The notes: generated by a model not told the origin, from the sequence alone. DNA of 64,000 bases from Escallonia rubra (GCA_033065855.1 JAVXUO010003215.1:394862-458861), one strand, 5' to 3'; positions 35,101-46,366 are shown, counted from the first letter of the stretch. Translations and numbers: made by a program.

Positions 35101-36285
35101 TGGAGAATAGACTCAACAGAGTAATGTCATGCATAAAGCTTAATACTTCTTCTAACGAGCAAGGTCTTGATTGCGCATTAAGAGACAAATCAAGGTACAT
35201 TATAATCAAGTAGACGATATAAACAGAGTGCATAAAGCACTAACATAAAAGGGAACCAAATACAAGCGATGACTATCAAATTTAAAGCTAATTTTGATAC
35301 TATGTTAAGTTGTCTACTCAAAAAAACTTAAACTTTCAGAAAATACGTTCAACAATATAAAATCATGTTTGACAGTATAAACCTCTCTTTTGATGCTAAG
35401 AAGATCAAAACTACAGTACAAGTAATTCTCAAAATGGGTCAAACTAACATGGCGTTGATTTGACATATTTGATGAACTAAGACACCTTCCAACTACCAAC
35501 AACGAGGTAAGCAGATGGCTCCATGATCACGACTTTGATTTGATCTTCTAATTACCCACATATCATCAACTTGTTTGATACAACTAGGGAACACGGATCC
35601 ATGCCACCTAACTGCGCTGAGTCCCGTCTTTGCTGGACCTTTGCTCAGCAGCCGTGGCCCAACAAGCTTGCTTCACACCACGTACACAGAAGAACACGTA
35701 ATGCTCATCCACCTTCAGTGCTAAATATTCATTTTTTTTAAGTAACGTTCATGCATTATTCTCATTAAAAGAGGTATAAGTGACACAATTTCACCCTCAA
35801 AAGAGTGTGAATTAGCCTTATCTTGTTTGTGCCCTGCTATAGATATTTGTCGTTACAAATAGTTATATGTTCTTGAATAAATACGCCGAACGCTTAAATG
35901 TTAGCTAATTCTTGGTCCATCTCCTAGGGCTTGCTAATTGTTGTCTTTTGCTATTGCTCTGCTGTGTGTCGAATTATTCTACTAGTTTCTTTACGAGTCA
36001 TTTATGTTCTATCCTAGAGAGCTGTGTTACTGTGTTTTTTTGGTTTTCCTCGATCATTTTACTTAGTAAAAAGAAAGAATCAAATTAAGTACACCAAACA
36101 TCTCAAATTTAGAGTCAATGCACCCAACAGTTTAACCTTTTACTATTGGCAACCAACACCTTTATCTTTAAGCGTCGTTAGATCTATCACCAATTGATGG
36201 CCAACCTCATTTTGATCAGTCATCTGTTAGTTTTTAGGGGTAAGCGTATCACATGTGAGGTGGCAACATCATCACGGCCTTGTCA
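31469..36285. other. Long gene-poor stretch with microsatellites
   Basis: (CT)n at 32152-32187. 32760-32900 carries AGCTCG/CTCGGCT-rich repeats typical of decayed elements, and 33995-34790 has GGCCC/GGGCT-rich ends that may be an old hAT-like element, boundaries unclear. No ORF here has a recognisable domain. Confidence 0.4.
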
Positions 36286-36294
36286 AAACCTTAT

Positions 36295-37222
36295 GGGCTA
36301 ATTACACCTATATCCCTGAGGTTTAGGGGTAATTACACTCATGTCCACAAAGTTTCAAAATGTAACACACGTGACCAAAAACGTTAAACAAAGTATCACT
36401 TTTATCCAACCGTCAGTATTCCGTCCAAAAAGTGTAATTTTCGTCAATACGTATTTTGAAAATGGCAATACTACCCCTGTTGATATCCTAATTTTCTCTC
36501 TCCACAATTTAAACCCTAAATCTGAAGTCACCGCCGGCAGCCCCCCTCCACCGCCCCACGCCGCCGGCAGCCCCCTCCCCCGCCCCACGCCGCCGGCAGT
36601 CCCCCTCGCCCCACCATCCGGCAGACTTGCCCCACCACGCCGGCAAGCCCTTGGCGATGGGAAGGAGACAGATCAGGTGGTCACGGTGGCGCACATCTCG
36701 AAGGAAGAGGCCGGTGTCGCGACGTAGCTCGGTGGGGATGCTTGCGATCTCGGACGGCACGGGGTACGGAGGTAGGTCGCGGCGGTGATGGTGGCGACCG
36801 GAGGGCCTGCTACTGCGGCCTGCCTCGCCGGAGGGCCTGCTACTGCGCAGACGGCGTGGGGGCGGGGTACGGAGGTAGGTCGCGGCGGTGATGGTGGCGA
36901 CTGGAGGGCCTGCTACTGCGGCCTGCCTCGCCGGCGCAGACGGCGTGGGGGCGGGGGGTGTAGGGAGAGGAAGAGGCAGACGGCGTTGGGGGTGGGCGGG
37001 GGGGGGCGCGGGGGGTGGGGGGGTGGGTGTGGGGAGAAGAAGAATGAACAGTAAATTAATTGGGTAATATATTTTAAAGTCAGGGGCAATCAAGTCTTTT
37101 CATTAAAACCGTTAAGATTTTTAGGGTTCCGTTTGTCGATGGACATAAGTGTTACATTTTGAAACTTTGTGGACATGAGTGTAATTACCCCCAAACCTCA
37201 GGGACATAGGTGTAATTAGCCC
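36295..37222. mobile_element. Pack-MULE-like element with GC-rich core
   Basis: Inverted repeats of about 74 bp with few mismatches: the left starts GGGCTAATTACACCTATATC and the right, read inward, GGGCTAATTACACCTATGTC; both continue through CTGAGGTTT and CAAAGTTTCAAAATGTAACAC. A perfect 9-bp direct repeat AAACCTTAT flanks it (36286-36294, 37223-37231), diagnostic of Mutator-like elements. The core 36530-37030 is very GC-rich against an AT-rich background, with CGCCGGCAG units and a roughly 110-bp internal duplication (near 36755-36870 and 36865-36960). No transposase is encoded; a captured gene piece is possible but not identified. Confidence 0.92.
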
Positions 37223-37231
37223 AAACCTTAT

Positions 37232-37777
37232 TATACTGTGAGAAAATTATCGAGACTTCCTCTCACTAAAAACTTTTCAACCTTAACCTCTCTAAAACTT
37301 CAAACCCGCCTCCCCTTGCCGCCTCGTCGAGTGCGCGTGGGCCGGCAGCCGGTCTCTAACGTAGTTACAACATATGTAGGTTTCATATCTTGGGTTGTGT
37401 GCTTGTGGTCTTTAGAAGAGTACACCGAGTGTGGCCAGTGACAAAGATGGTGGGTTGATGGCAGCGTCTCGGTTTAGGCACCAGCTCCTCAGATCTATGT
37501 GATCTGGGGTGGCGATATAAAGATTCATACTCTGATCTCGTTGAATCCAGTCAGATCGAATAGATTTATGTGACCTATTGGATCCCTAGATCTTTTTGAT
37601 CTACAATAATCTGAATGTAGATGTTTGATCTATTCACATACATGGAAAGAGGAAACTTCAATTTTTGGACTCTAGGTGTATCACTAACAATGGGCGAAAT
37701 CCTGGATGGTAATTGGTAGAAATTGTAGTGGCGGCGATCCGATCCTACTGTGGTTGTAGATTATTTTGCACAGTTCT
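37232..37777. other. Intergenic, nothing recognised
   Basis: GATCT-rich AT sequence without a supported gene. Confidence 0.4.
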
Positions 37778-37780
37778 TTA

Positions 37781-38873
37781 GGGCCCGTACGTTTACAAAA
37801 TTTTGTTTTCGTTTTTGTAATGATGATGAAAAAGATGTTTTTTTTTATGTACTTTTATCTTTTTTCGTATCCGTTTTGAAAAAAATATCGAAACAGTAAC
37901 AAAAAAGGTGAAAACACCTAAAGGGTGTTTTTACCTTTTTCACGATTTGTATTCTCTTGTCAGACCCTGTCTCCACAATTTTGCCATGCCCCTCCCACTA
38001 TGCTGCATCCTAGCTCTCTATCTCCCCTCTCTCTTTCTATACTCTTTCTTCACCCACAGACAACACGATCAACTCCCATCTGAAAGGAGATCTCGCCGGA
38101 ATCCAGACGAAGGAGATCTCGCCGGAAGCTACGAGGTTCTGCTCTGATGGGGTTGGCAAAATCGCTGACCAATATCGCCGGAATCCATGTTAAGGGTGAT
38201 GGAAAAAAGAAGGAAAAAGATAAGGAAATACCATGATACCGAAGGCGAATGTCTGAATGCCGTTGTTTCCTAGGGAGGCGGCAGCAAGCTCAAGGTTGCC
38301 AAGGTGGCTGGAGAAGATATGGGTGAACATGGACATGACGTAGTTGAGCAAGTACACTGCCGCGGCGGGCGCTGCGAGGCAGAAGAGGAGCTTCAGCTCT
38401 ATGCATATTGGTGTTGGACAGCCGCCGCAGGAAGGGCACGTCGGTTCTGCTCTGATCGAGATTGCCGAAGCAATCTCGCCGGAATCCATGGCGAGATTGC
38501 CGAAGCAGTGACAGATGGCCGAGATCTCGCCGGAATCCACGACGAGCACTTTCATCTTATTCTCTTCTTTGACATGGGGATGAAGAAGTACAGCCGAATT
38601 AGGGAGAGATGGCAGGTGTTGGAATGGTGGAGAAGATGGACGGGTGGGGCAGGATGTCCATTTTGGAGTAAGGATAAAAGCGGAAAAAAAATGGCCGTAA
38701 CAGTAGTGAAAGCGGAAATAAAAATGTAAACATACGAAAATAACCTGAAAAAAAGTGATGAAAATAATAAAAATATACAATCATATTTTGTGATTGGATA
38801 CGAAAATATTGAAAACGAAAATACAATTCAAATACACAAAAAAAAAAAAAAAAAACTGTAAACGTACAGGCCC
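37781..38873. mobile_element. PIF/Harbinger-like element carrying a MATE exon
   Basis: Termini GGGCCCGTACGTTTAC and, read inward from the right, GGGCCTGTACGTTTAC (15 of 16 identical), flanked by TTA (37778-37780, 38874-38876), a 3-bp PIF/Harbinger-type duplication. AT-rich arms with diverged inverted sequence enclose a GC-richer core that includes a MATE transporter exon fragment (38232-38399, minus) and repeated CTCGCCGGAATCCA units. No transposase is present, so mobilisation would need a partner. Confidence 0.88.
38232..38399 (-). pseudogene. Captured MATE (DETOXIFICATION) transporter exon fragment
   Basis: A 56-residue stretch on the minus strand ([20 protein letters not shown] then [20 protein letters not shown] then [16 protein letters not shown]) matches the first transmembrane region of plant MATE/DTX multidrug and toxin extrusion carriers, where xELKxLxxLAxPA and [18 protein letters not shown] are family hallmarks. 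Directly after GIM comes ATG/GTATTTCC, a good donor site at the place where, from memory, plant MATE genes often have their first intron. So an exon-intron junction seems to have been copied from genomic DNA, not cDNA. No other MATE segment follows. It lies inside the PIF/Harbinger-like element, so this is a captured, non-functional fragment. Confidence 0.8.
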
Positions 38874-38876
38874 TTA

Positions 38877-40931
38877 GTGTTTGGTTTCAGGTTTAAGGGG
38901 TGTAAGGGGGTTCCAGTAGCAGGTTTTTTTTTTTGAGGGGGGGGGGGGGGGCATTTTGTAGAGGTTCCTAGTTTTCACTTGTTTCTCATTACCTTATTGT
39001 ATCTAGTTTATTGGAACGGGTTAGCCCTGCTATTCTTGGGGAGGTAGGGGTGGAGGATAGGGCCTTGGTGGGTTTTGAGTTTTGGAGGGAGCGGGGGATA
39101 ATTGGGGGTTGGGAAGGAGTCTGAAGTTATTTCATTGGGTAAACTATTTTGAGGGTGCGGTGGGATGGTTGCTTTGCACCTTTAATTTGATGTTAGTCTC
39201 ATGTTGTGCTTGTTAGTGTTTCCCCTTTTTAGCGACAGGGCTTTAGTGGTGATTAAAAGTGGCAGTGGAAGGTTTCGAATTTTGGACCCCTTGTTTTGTG
39301 CTGTGATTCTGTAGGTTGATGGGTTTACTCTTGAGTAGATGAGTTCTTCGGTTATATCCTCCAATTGTCCGAGTCTGTAATAGTCATGGTATGTTATAAC
39401 TCTATAACTCTACGTTGCTATTTCATGCTGGAAAATGTAAAGACAAAAAAGATTGTCCTTGTCAGACTTTATTTTAGCAATGTTATTCCCTCTTTTGCTA
39501 CAAAAAAAACCTCCTACCCGAGAGTCACGTGATCACATCCCCCTCCCTCTCAAAACTAATTGAAAATGATGACAGAGGCCCACAAGGCTTATTTATTGAA
39601 GTTGTTGAGATATAAAACGCAGATGGGGCAAATAATACTTCAACATGTAAGCCTTATGGACCTCTCCCCTCATTGTCAATTTATTTTTAGTCGGATGTTT
39701 TAACATTGTATCATAACTAATTCATCCACGACCACCCAGTCTAATTTTTATGGGTGGTTTGTGGAATGGGTGGTTGTTGCGGTGGTTGGTGGATCTTGCG
39801 ATGGTGGTGCCGACGGCGGTGGGCAGTGGTGAGAGGCTGAATTAGTGGATTGGTATAGGGCATCCATGGTGGGTGTGGGTTTTTATGGGTGTACGTATGC
39901 AGAGTGGGTGGGGTGTGTGTGTGTTGATGAGGATGTGAGCTTGGGTGCTCACGCTTGTGTGCATGGATGTAAAGTGGATGGTATGAGTGTGCGTGTGTGG
40001 TGATGAGGATGTGGATGTCGATTTTTGTGTGTGTACAGTGTCTGGTGGTGATTGGGGGGATGGGGGACGCTATGTGTGTGGTGATGGTCGGGTGGGGTGG
40101 ATAGGGTGGGAGAGAGGGGGCAACTGTATGTTGTACGTGTGTGTGGGGTGACAGCTGATGCAGGATGTGGGTGAGAGTGGAATTGGGCGACGACTGTGGG
40201 ATAGAGGGTGATTGACGGGTGAAGTGAGAGAAGGGTTGAAAAAGGGACATTTACCTAAAATGTGAAAAGAAAATAGTGGTATTGGTGTCATTGCACTGAG
40301 TTTGTATTGTCTTATAAGCAGAAGGAGTGTTAAGTATATCAAATTGAAATGAAGGGGGTCAGATTTCTCAGGGCGGTATGCAGAGAGGATCAAATTGTAT
40401 TTTTCCATTCTATTATCTCCCTTCGGTCTAAACTTCCAGCCACTTTATATTTCAATTCTCTCTTGCCCCAAATTCTCTACTACCATTTGCTTTATAATGC
40501 ACCTTGCCATTGATTTTATAGACCGTCATCGTCATCTCAACCAAATTAAACTATTGCAGAAACCCATTAAAATTTAATCCCTCGCCATATCAAAAGAATT
40601 CAAAACTAAACAAAGGTTCAAAAAGTGTTTCTAGTTGTGGTTTAGTTGCTTTATTTCCAAGAAATTAAATATTTGATTAAAATCCCATATAAAAGGATTG
40701 CAACCAGAAGCAATCAAACTCGACACCCAGCCACCGTCGAAAAGTACCGTAATTCGTCTCTATCTATCTTTAGCTCAAGGCCACCTTCTGCCCATCACGC
40801 GCGCGCGCGAGCGACACACACACACACACACACAAACACTAACGACCACCTTAATCTCTCTTTGCCAAAACCATTCCATTTCCCATCTGTTGTGTGCAAA
40901 CCACGCGACGATTGCCATCGTTTAATAACTG
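38877..40931. other. Intergenic with GT-rich and GC/AC repeats
   Basis: G run near 38937-38951, a long GTG-rich low-complexity stretch 39740-40210, and (GC)n(AC)n at 40798-40833. The His/Pro/Thr-rich ORF 39741-40250 (minus) is the shadow of the GTG-rich sequence and is not called. Confidence 0.5.
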
Positions 40932-40988
40932 CCTCCATCCATGGGCGGAGCTAGGTATGTACGAGAGGGGGCTATAGCCCCCTGTCAG

Positions 40989-41026
<38 letters not shown>

Positions 41027-41672
41027 GTATTTTTCCCCCTTTTCGGCTCTCTCCCTCTCCGGCGAGAGCGACCGGCGACTCTCTTCTCAGTTCTCACCGC
41101 CAGTCACCAACCGAGGGTCCGAGACACCGACCGGCGGCCGGCGCCTCACTCCGGCAGCCACGCACGACGAACCCACTTCACTTCAGTCTTCGGCTCACTC
41201 CTCCCGTCGCCGTCGGCAGTCGGCACCCACGACACGACGAACGACGAACCCACGTCGGCAGTCGGCACCCACCGGCCACCTACGACGAACGGCGAACGGC
41301 GAACGGCGACGGGCGACGGCGCCTCACGGTCACGGGCTCTTCAGTCTTCACTCCGTCTCCAACGGATCTACGGCGACGGCAGTCGGCGACGGAGAGACCG
41401 GCGACGGAGAGTCTTCACAGTTCACTCCAACCGTCCACCGCCGGCGGCAAGGACCCAGTGACCCCGGATCTACGCCGACGGCGAGTCGGCGACTTCGGTT
41501 GTACTGTCTTCACTCCAACAGTTCACCGGCGGCTAAACTCCGGCGACCGGCGGCCAAAACTCCGGCGACCGGCGGCGAAAACTCCGGCGACTGAATTGAA
41601 TTGAGCTTTCAAACTCCAGTGACAAGTATGTTCCAACTTCCAAACTTTAATTTCACCTTTCATTGACTTGAG

Positions 41673-41990
41673 CATTGAATTGAATTATGGATAATCTTGA
41701 GCATTGAATTGAATTATGGATAATCTTGAGCATTGAATTGAATCAATTGATTATGGATAATGTTGAGCATTAATTATGGTTAATGTTTAGCATTGATTAT
41801 GGATAATCTTGCGCATTGATTATGGTTAATGTTTAGCATTGATTATGAATAATCTTGAGATATTGATTATGGTTAATGTTTAGCATTGATTATGGATAAT
41901 CTTGAGATATTGATTATGATTAATGTTTAATATTGATTATGGATAATCTTGAGATATTGATTATGGTTAATGTTTAGCATTGAGATATTG
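41673..41990. repeat. AT-rich tandem array in the hAT 5' intron
   Basis: Repeats of TTATGGATAATCTTGAG and TTATGGTTAATGTTTAG, alternating with GCATTGA or ATATTGA, in more than eight diverged units. It lies within the predicted 5'-UTR intron of the hAT element. Confidence 0.85.
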
Positions 41991-42186
41991 AGATTGATGG
42001 AGGATGGGACCCAATTGGATTGAGATATCGAATGTGTGATTTAGTTGAATGGTGGGTTGAAATTAGGTTAACGCAATAATGAAACATGACTGAAAAAGTA
42101 AAAAAATAAAATATTTTGATTAATTAGGTTATTTGATTGATAATTGATGGATTGATATTGAAAATAAAATGTGTTTTATTTTCAGA

Positions 42187-44625
42187 ATGGATAAGTACTA
42201 TAAAAAGAAACCAAAGTTTGAAGAAGTGCAGCCTAGTAAGAATGAGCGTATAAATGAAGATACTATTCAACAGTCTATAATTCCAACAGTAAGGGACAAG
42301 GCTCCCATTGTGCACCGTGATGTTCTTTTCGGGCATTCAAGTAGAATTAGCGATGAGTTCAACTCGGATGAACTTATTTCGGATCCTGGGTTGCGTCCAA
42401 ATATTTGGGATTATGGTCCTAATGTTCGAGATAAAGTTCGACGAGCGTATTGGTCGAAAGGTCCTTGCCAACCTCGTGACCACAGTTTTCCATTTACAAA
42501 AATCGGAACTCAGTCTCGTCGATTTGTTTCTTCTTGGTTTGACATTTATTCGAGTTGGTTGGAGTATAGTGTAGCAAAAGATGAAGCATTTTGTTTGTGT
42601 TGCTACTTGTTCGGAAGTGTTCATGGGGAGCAAGGGGGTGGTGGTGCTTTTGTTAAGCATGGTTTTAAAGATTGGAGAAAGAAGGAAAAATTCCAAAGAC
42701 ATGTTGGAGAAGTTGGTAGTGCACACAACATGGCTTTAACTAAGTGTCAAGCCTTTGATAACCCTAAGCAGAGTATTGAAGTAGTTTTGTCCAAGCAAAC
42801 AGATGAAAGTAAGGTTCAATACCGTACTCGCTTGACTGCATCCATTGATGTCATTCGGTTCCTCTTACGTCAAGGCTTGTCTTTCCGTGGGCACATAGAA
42901 TCTAATGAGTCTGAAAATCAGGAAAATTTTCTAGAACTTTTAGGGTTTCTTGCTGATCACAATGAAAACGTGAAAAAAGTCGCATTGTCAAACGCTCCTC
43001 AGAATCTGAAATTGACTTCACCACAAGTTCAGAAAGAAATTGTTAGTGCCATTGCCGGAGAAATACGAGATGCAATTGTTGGAGACATGAAATCTGAATT
43101 ATTTTCCATTTTAGTTGACGAGTGTCGTGATATTTCAGTCAAAGAACAAATGGGAGTTGTCTTCAGATATGTGGACAAAAGAGGACGTGTGATTGAACGT
43201 TTTTTTGGTATAGTCCATGTTGCTAGTACCACTGCCTCATCATTGAAAGACGCGATTGACAGTTTATTTGCAATGCATGAATTGAGCATTTCAAGGGTTC
43301 GTGGACAAGGCTATGATGGAGCAAGTAATATGCAAGGTGAATTCAATGGTCTTAAAACCTTAATTCAGAGGGAGAATGAAAGTGCTTATTATATTCATTG
43401 CTTTGCTCATCAACTTCAGCTAACTCTTGTAGCCGTTGCAAAAAAACATGCTCAGATTGCATTGCTTTTTAATTTGGTTGCTAAGGTAGTCAACACTGTG
43501 GGAGTTTCATGCAAGCGAAGAGATGCTATTCGAGAAAGTGAAGCCATTAGACTTGCTCGTGACCTTGAGAGTGGTGATATCGTCAGTGGTCGAGGTTTAA
43601 ATCAAGAAACTAGCATCAAAAGAGCAGGAGAGACCCGTTGGGGATCACATTACGGTGCATTATTGAATTTGAGTCAAATGTTTGCTTCGGTGATACGTGT
43701 GCTTAATAAGGTTGTTGAGGATGCTACAGATTATGAACAGAGAGGTGAAGCATTGGGTCTTTTGAACTCGGTGCCAACTTATGATTTTGCCTTCAACATG
43801 TATTTGATGATAAATATTTTGGGGATGACGAATGAACTTTCACAAGCATTACAAAAGAAAGATCAAAACATTGTGAATGCAATGAAGTTGGTAAGTATAA
43901 CAAAGCAACGATTGCAGGACTTTAGAGATCGAGGGTTGGAAAACTTGCTGGAAGAGGTTTCACAATTTTGTGTAAAACACGATATTGACGTATTGGACAT
44001 GAGTGCGAGGTTTGTAGCCCCGGGGAGGCAAAGACGTAATGCTGAAGAAGGTACAAATTTTTACCATTATCGTGTTGATATTTTTTATACAGTTGTTGAT
44101 TTGCAAATCAGTGAGTTGAATAATCGTTTCAGTGAGGTAACCACGGAGTTGCTTATGTGTATGGCATGTTTCGATCCAAGTGATGGTTTTTCTGCTTTTA
44201 ATAAGCAAAAGTTGATACGTCTTGCACAGTTTTATCCATATGACTTTTCGCCGATAGAGCTTAGGGTACTTCAAAGTCAGCTCGAGACTTATATTATGGA
44301 TGTGCGCTCCTGTGAAGAACTTTATGAAGTCAGGGGAATTGGTGAACTTGTTATAAAGTTAAAAAAAAAAAAAAAGGATGTGATATATCCTTTGGTGTTC
44401 TTGCTTTTGAGATTGGTCTTACTTTTACCTGTTGCAACTGCTACTGTAGAAAGAGCTTTCTCTGCAATGAAGATAATAAAGACTCGACTTCGGAATCGCA
44501 TGGGAGACGAATGGATGAATGATAGCTTGGTTTGTTACATCGAGAAGAATGTCTTCAAAACTATTACAAATGAAGCTATTATCAAACGCTACCAATCTTC
44601 GGCGCCTCATCGAATAGTTATTTAG
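42187..44625 (+). CDS. hAT transposase, TTF-finger/DUF4371 (ZMYM1-like) type
   Basis: This 812-residue uninterrupted transposase cuts and pastes hAT elements. A region around residues 108-142 (RRFVSSWFDIYSSW ... FCLCCYLF) corresponds to the TTF-type zinc finger. About 155-400 is DUF4371-like and contains LVDECRDIS (D311) and GQGYDGASNMQG (D377), the likely first two acidic catalytic residues, followed by HCFAHQLQL. The C-terminal hAT dimerisation domain lies around 735-790 (LVLLLPVATATVERAFSAMK, then LRNRM and DSLVCYIEK). The start chosen is the Met at 42187, directly after a TTTTCAG acceptor; the in-frame Met at 42169 lies in the predicted intron. A run of about 14 A at 44359-44373 (LKKKKK) sits just before the dimerisation domain and could cause slippage. 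Plant proteins of this type are often annotated as zinc finger MYM-type protein 1-like. Confidence 0.93.
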   Translation: MDKYYKKKPKFEEVQPSKNERINEDTIQQSIIPTVRDKAPIVHRDVLFGHSSRISDEFNSDELISDPGLRPNIWDYGPNVRDKVRRAYWSKGPCQPRDHSFPFTKIGTQSRRFVSSWFDIYSSWLEYSVAKDEAFCLCCYLFGSVHGEQGGGGAFVKHGFKDWRKKEKFQRHVGEVGSAHNMALTKCQAFDNPKQSIEVVLSKQTDESKVQYRTRLTASIDVIRFLLRQGLSFRGHIESNESENQENFLELLGFLADHNENVKKVALSNAPQNLKLTSPQVQKEIVSAIAGEIRDAIVGDMKSELFSILVDECRDISVKEQMGVVFRYVDKRGRVIERFFGIVHVASTTASSLKDAIDSLFAMHELSISRVRGQGYDGASNMQGEFNGLKTLIQRENESAYYIHCFAHQLQLTLVAVAKKHAQIALLFNLVAKVVNTVGVSCKRRDAIRESEAIRLARDLESGDIVSGRGLNQETSIKRAGETRWGSHYGALLNLSQMFASVIRVLNKVVEDATDYEQRGEALGLLNSVPTYDFAFNMYLMINILGMTNELSQALQKKDQNIVNAMKLVSITKQRLQDFRDRGLENLLEEVSQFCVKHDIDVLDMSARFVAPGRQRRNAEEGTNFYHYRVDIFYTVVDLQISELNNRFSEVTTELLMCMACFDPSDGFSAFNKQKLIRLAQFYPYDFSPIELRVLQSQLETYIMDVRSCEELYEVRGIGELVIKLKKKKKDVIYPLVFLLLRLVLLLPVATATVERAFSAMKIIKTRLRNRMGDEWMNDSLVCYIEKNVFKTITNEAIIKRYQSSAPHRIVI

Positions 44626-44862
44626 TACTTTCGTTTGTAAACTCTGAAATATTTATTTTGTATTTGCTTTTGTTGTACTGTAAAGGGTTTTTAGTAGCTC
44701 TCATGAAATTAAATAAGACTTTTTGGATGTTTTTTCGTATTAATTTGTGTTTTGTCGAAAAATGCCTTTTTTTTTGTTGCTATTTTACTAATAAAAATAA
44801 TTATTAATTTCGATATATACTTAGCCCCTCTGGGATGAAATCCTGGCCCCCCTGCCTCCATC

Positions 44863-45942
44863 CCCCCCATACACACACGCCATTGGCCAGAATACCAACC
44901 GGCAACCACCACCGTCATCGGCCACCATACGCACACTCGCCAAAGCAAACCCAAATCTTTACAAAATTTATTTCAAATTAGGCTTACTCGCCCTATTTGT
45001 GGTGACTCGCTTTAAGTCAAAAAATGGCTTTAATTGTGATGCGGTGGCAAATGCTAGTCAATCTCCACTGGTAAAGAAACGGAGGAACAACCTTCGAGCG
45101 GTGGTGGGTGGTTGTCGTTCACTTTGTATGATGCGCTTGTGTGGTGCTCGCGAAAATCAACGGTGGTGGTCGATAACAACGGATAATGGTGGTAGGTGAA
45201 AGAGATGGTCTTGAGGGGGAAGAATATTGCCTTGAGTGGTAATTACTATCGATTCACTATTTCTGCAACGCTGTGAGCTTAAAATTATAAAAAATAACTT
45301 TAACAATTGAACGTAAACTGTGGGTAATATACAGAAGCTTCGATCGTTATAAACCCATCTGTGAAACGTGAAGATGCCACCTGACCACGTGGTGCACATA
45401 GGGCTCGCCGGTGATGAAAGCTCATCCTGACGGACACCTGTACTGCCAGTACTCGTGCCCACACCACTTAAAAAAAGCGGGTGACTGGACACGTATTCAA
45501 ATTCAATGAATTCTCCACCCAGCTTTCCACGGAGAGCCACGAATCTGCAGCCACGTCATGAGTAGCACCTATAACTCCTCGAAATAAACAAGGACAACGT
45601 TATCGGATTCCTAGATTTGACCAAGCGTAGGTGTCCCAACGGCATTGGCCCACCTCTGACAGCCGAAAGATACTTGTCCCTTGCCTAGTAAGTTAATTGG
45701 CTACTACTTTGATTTCTTAACACCATTTTCCTTTTTGATAGTGACGTAAATGCTTATAATAAAGGGAAAGTTATAATATATTTATTTCAAAGCGAGAGCC
45801 CAAGTCGGGCACGTTTGATGCTGTTTTTGTGACTGCGGCTCCATCTGATTTACTACTTCAAGCCGTTGGTCTCCTTATTTTGTAATTCAACTTCTCAACT
45901 ACGGAGTATTCTTATACTTCGTAACAATTGCTAAATTAATTA
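44863..45942. other. Intergenic, nothing recognised
   Basis: The opposing ORFs at 44999-45199 and 45157-45540 have no recognisable domains. Confidence 0.4.
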
Positions 45943-46145
45943 GGATAAATTATACTAAATCCCTGAGGTTTACACTCGATTTTTATATAAGATCCTGAGA
46001 GTTCCATTTTGACAACTAACACTCTAAAGTTGAAGATTGGTTCCAATTAGATCCAAATTTATTTTTTCGTTTAAAAAATGGTGAATGACTGTGCACCTTG
46101 TGGGACAATTTGGGTAACAAGCATTTTGTGGTCTGTTATTGTTTT

Positions 46146-46180
<35 letters not shown>

Positions 46181-46366
46181 CCAAATGTTTGTTACCCAAA
46201 TTGCCCGCTAGGTGGACTGTCGTCCACCACTTTTGGAATGGAAAAATAAATTTGGGTCCAATTAAAACCAATCCTCAATACTAGGATGTTAGTTGTTGAA
46301 ATTGAAACTTCAGGGTTTAACGTGTAAACCGGAGGAAAACTTCTGAGGGTTTAGTGTAATTTATCC
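45943..46366. mobile_element. Foldback/MULE-like MITE
   Basis: Almost the whole element is an inverted repeat: the left GGATAAATTATACTAAATCC matches GGATAAATTACACTAAACCC read inward from the right, and the match continues with gaps through CAACTAACA, GGATTGGTT and CCCAAATTTATTTTT to an inner pair (GGGTAACAA / TTGTTACCC). Flanks are nearly repeated (AAATTAATTA before, AAATAATTA after). The centre is a (GT)n(GA)n tract at about 46146-46180. Such a long hairpin would yield double-stranded RNA if transcribed. Confidence 0.75.

Larger units (their letters stand above)
40940..44854 (+). mobile_element. Intact hAT-superfamily element
   Basis: A 3915-bp element with short imperfect terminal repeats (CATGGGCGGAGC left; CAGGGGGGCCAG read inward from the right) and a perfect 8-bp duplication CCTCCATC (40932-40939, 44855-44862), the hAT hallmark. 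It carries one long transposase gene (42187-44625), a GC-rich 5' leader (41041-41600), and a likely 5'-UTR intron (about 41626-42185, donor ACAA/GTATGT, acceptor TTTTCAG) that contains a tandem repeat array. Intact ORF, intact target duplication and complete ends suggest recent, possibly still autonomous activity. Confidence 0.92.

Noticed and set aside
36509-37093. 194-codon Pro/Arg-rich ORF and its plus-strand counterpart
   Set aside because: Both are frames through the GC-rich core of the MULE at 36295-37222; no recognisable protein.
39741-40250. 169-codon His/Pro/Thr-rich minus-strand ORF
   Set aside because: It is the translation of GTG-rich low-complexity DNA, with no domain or start context.
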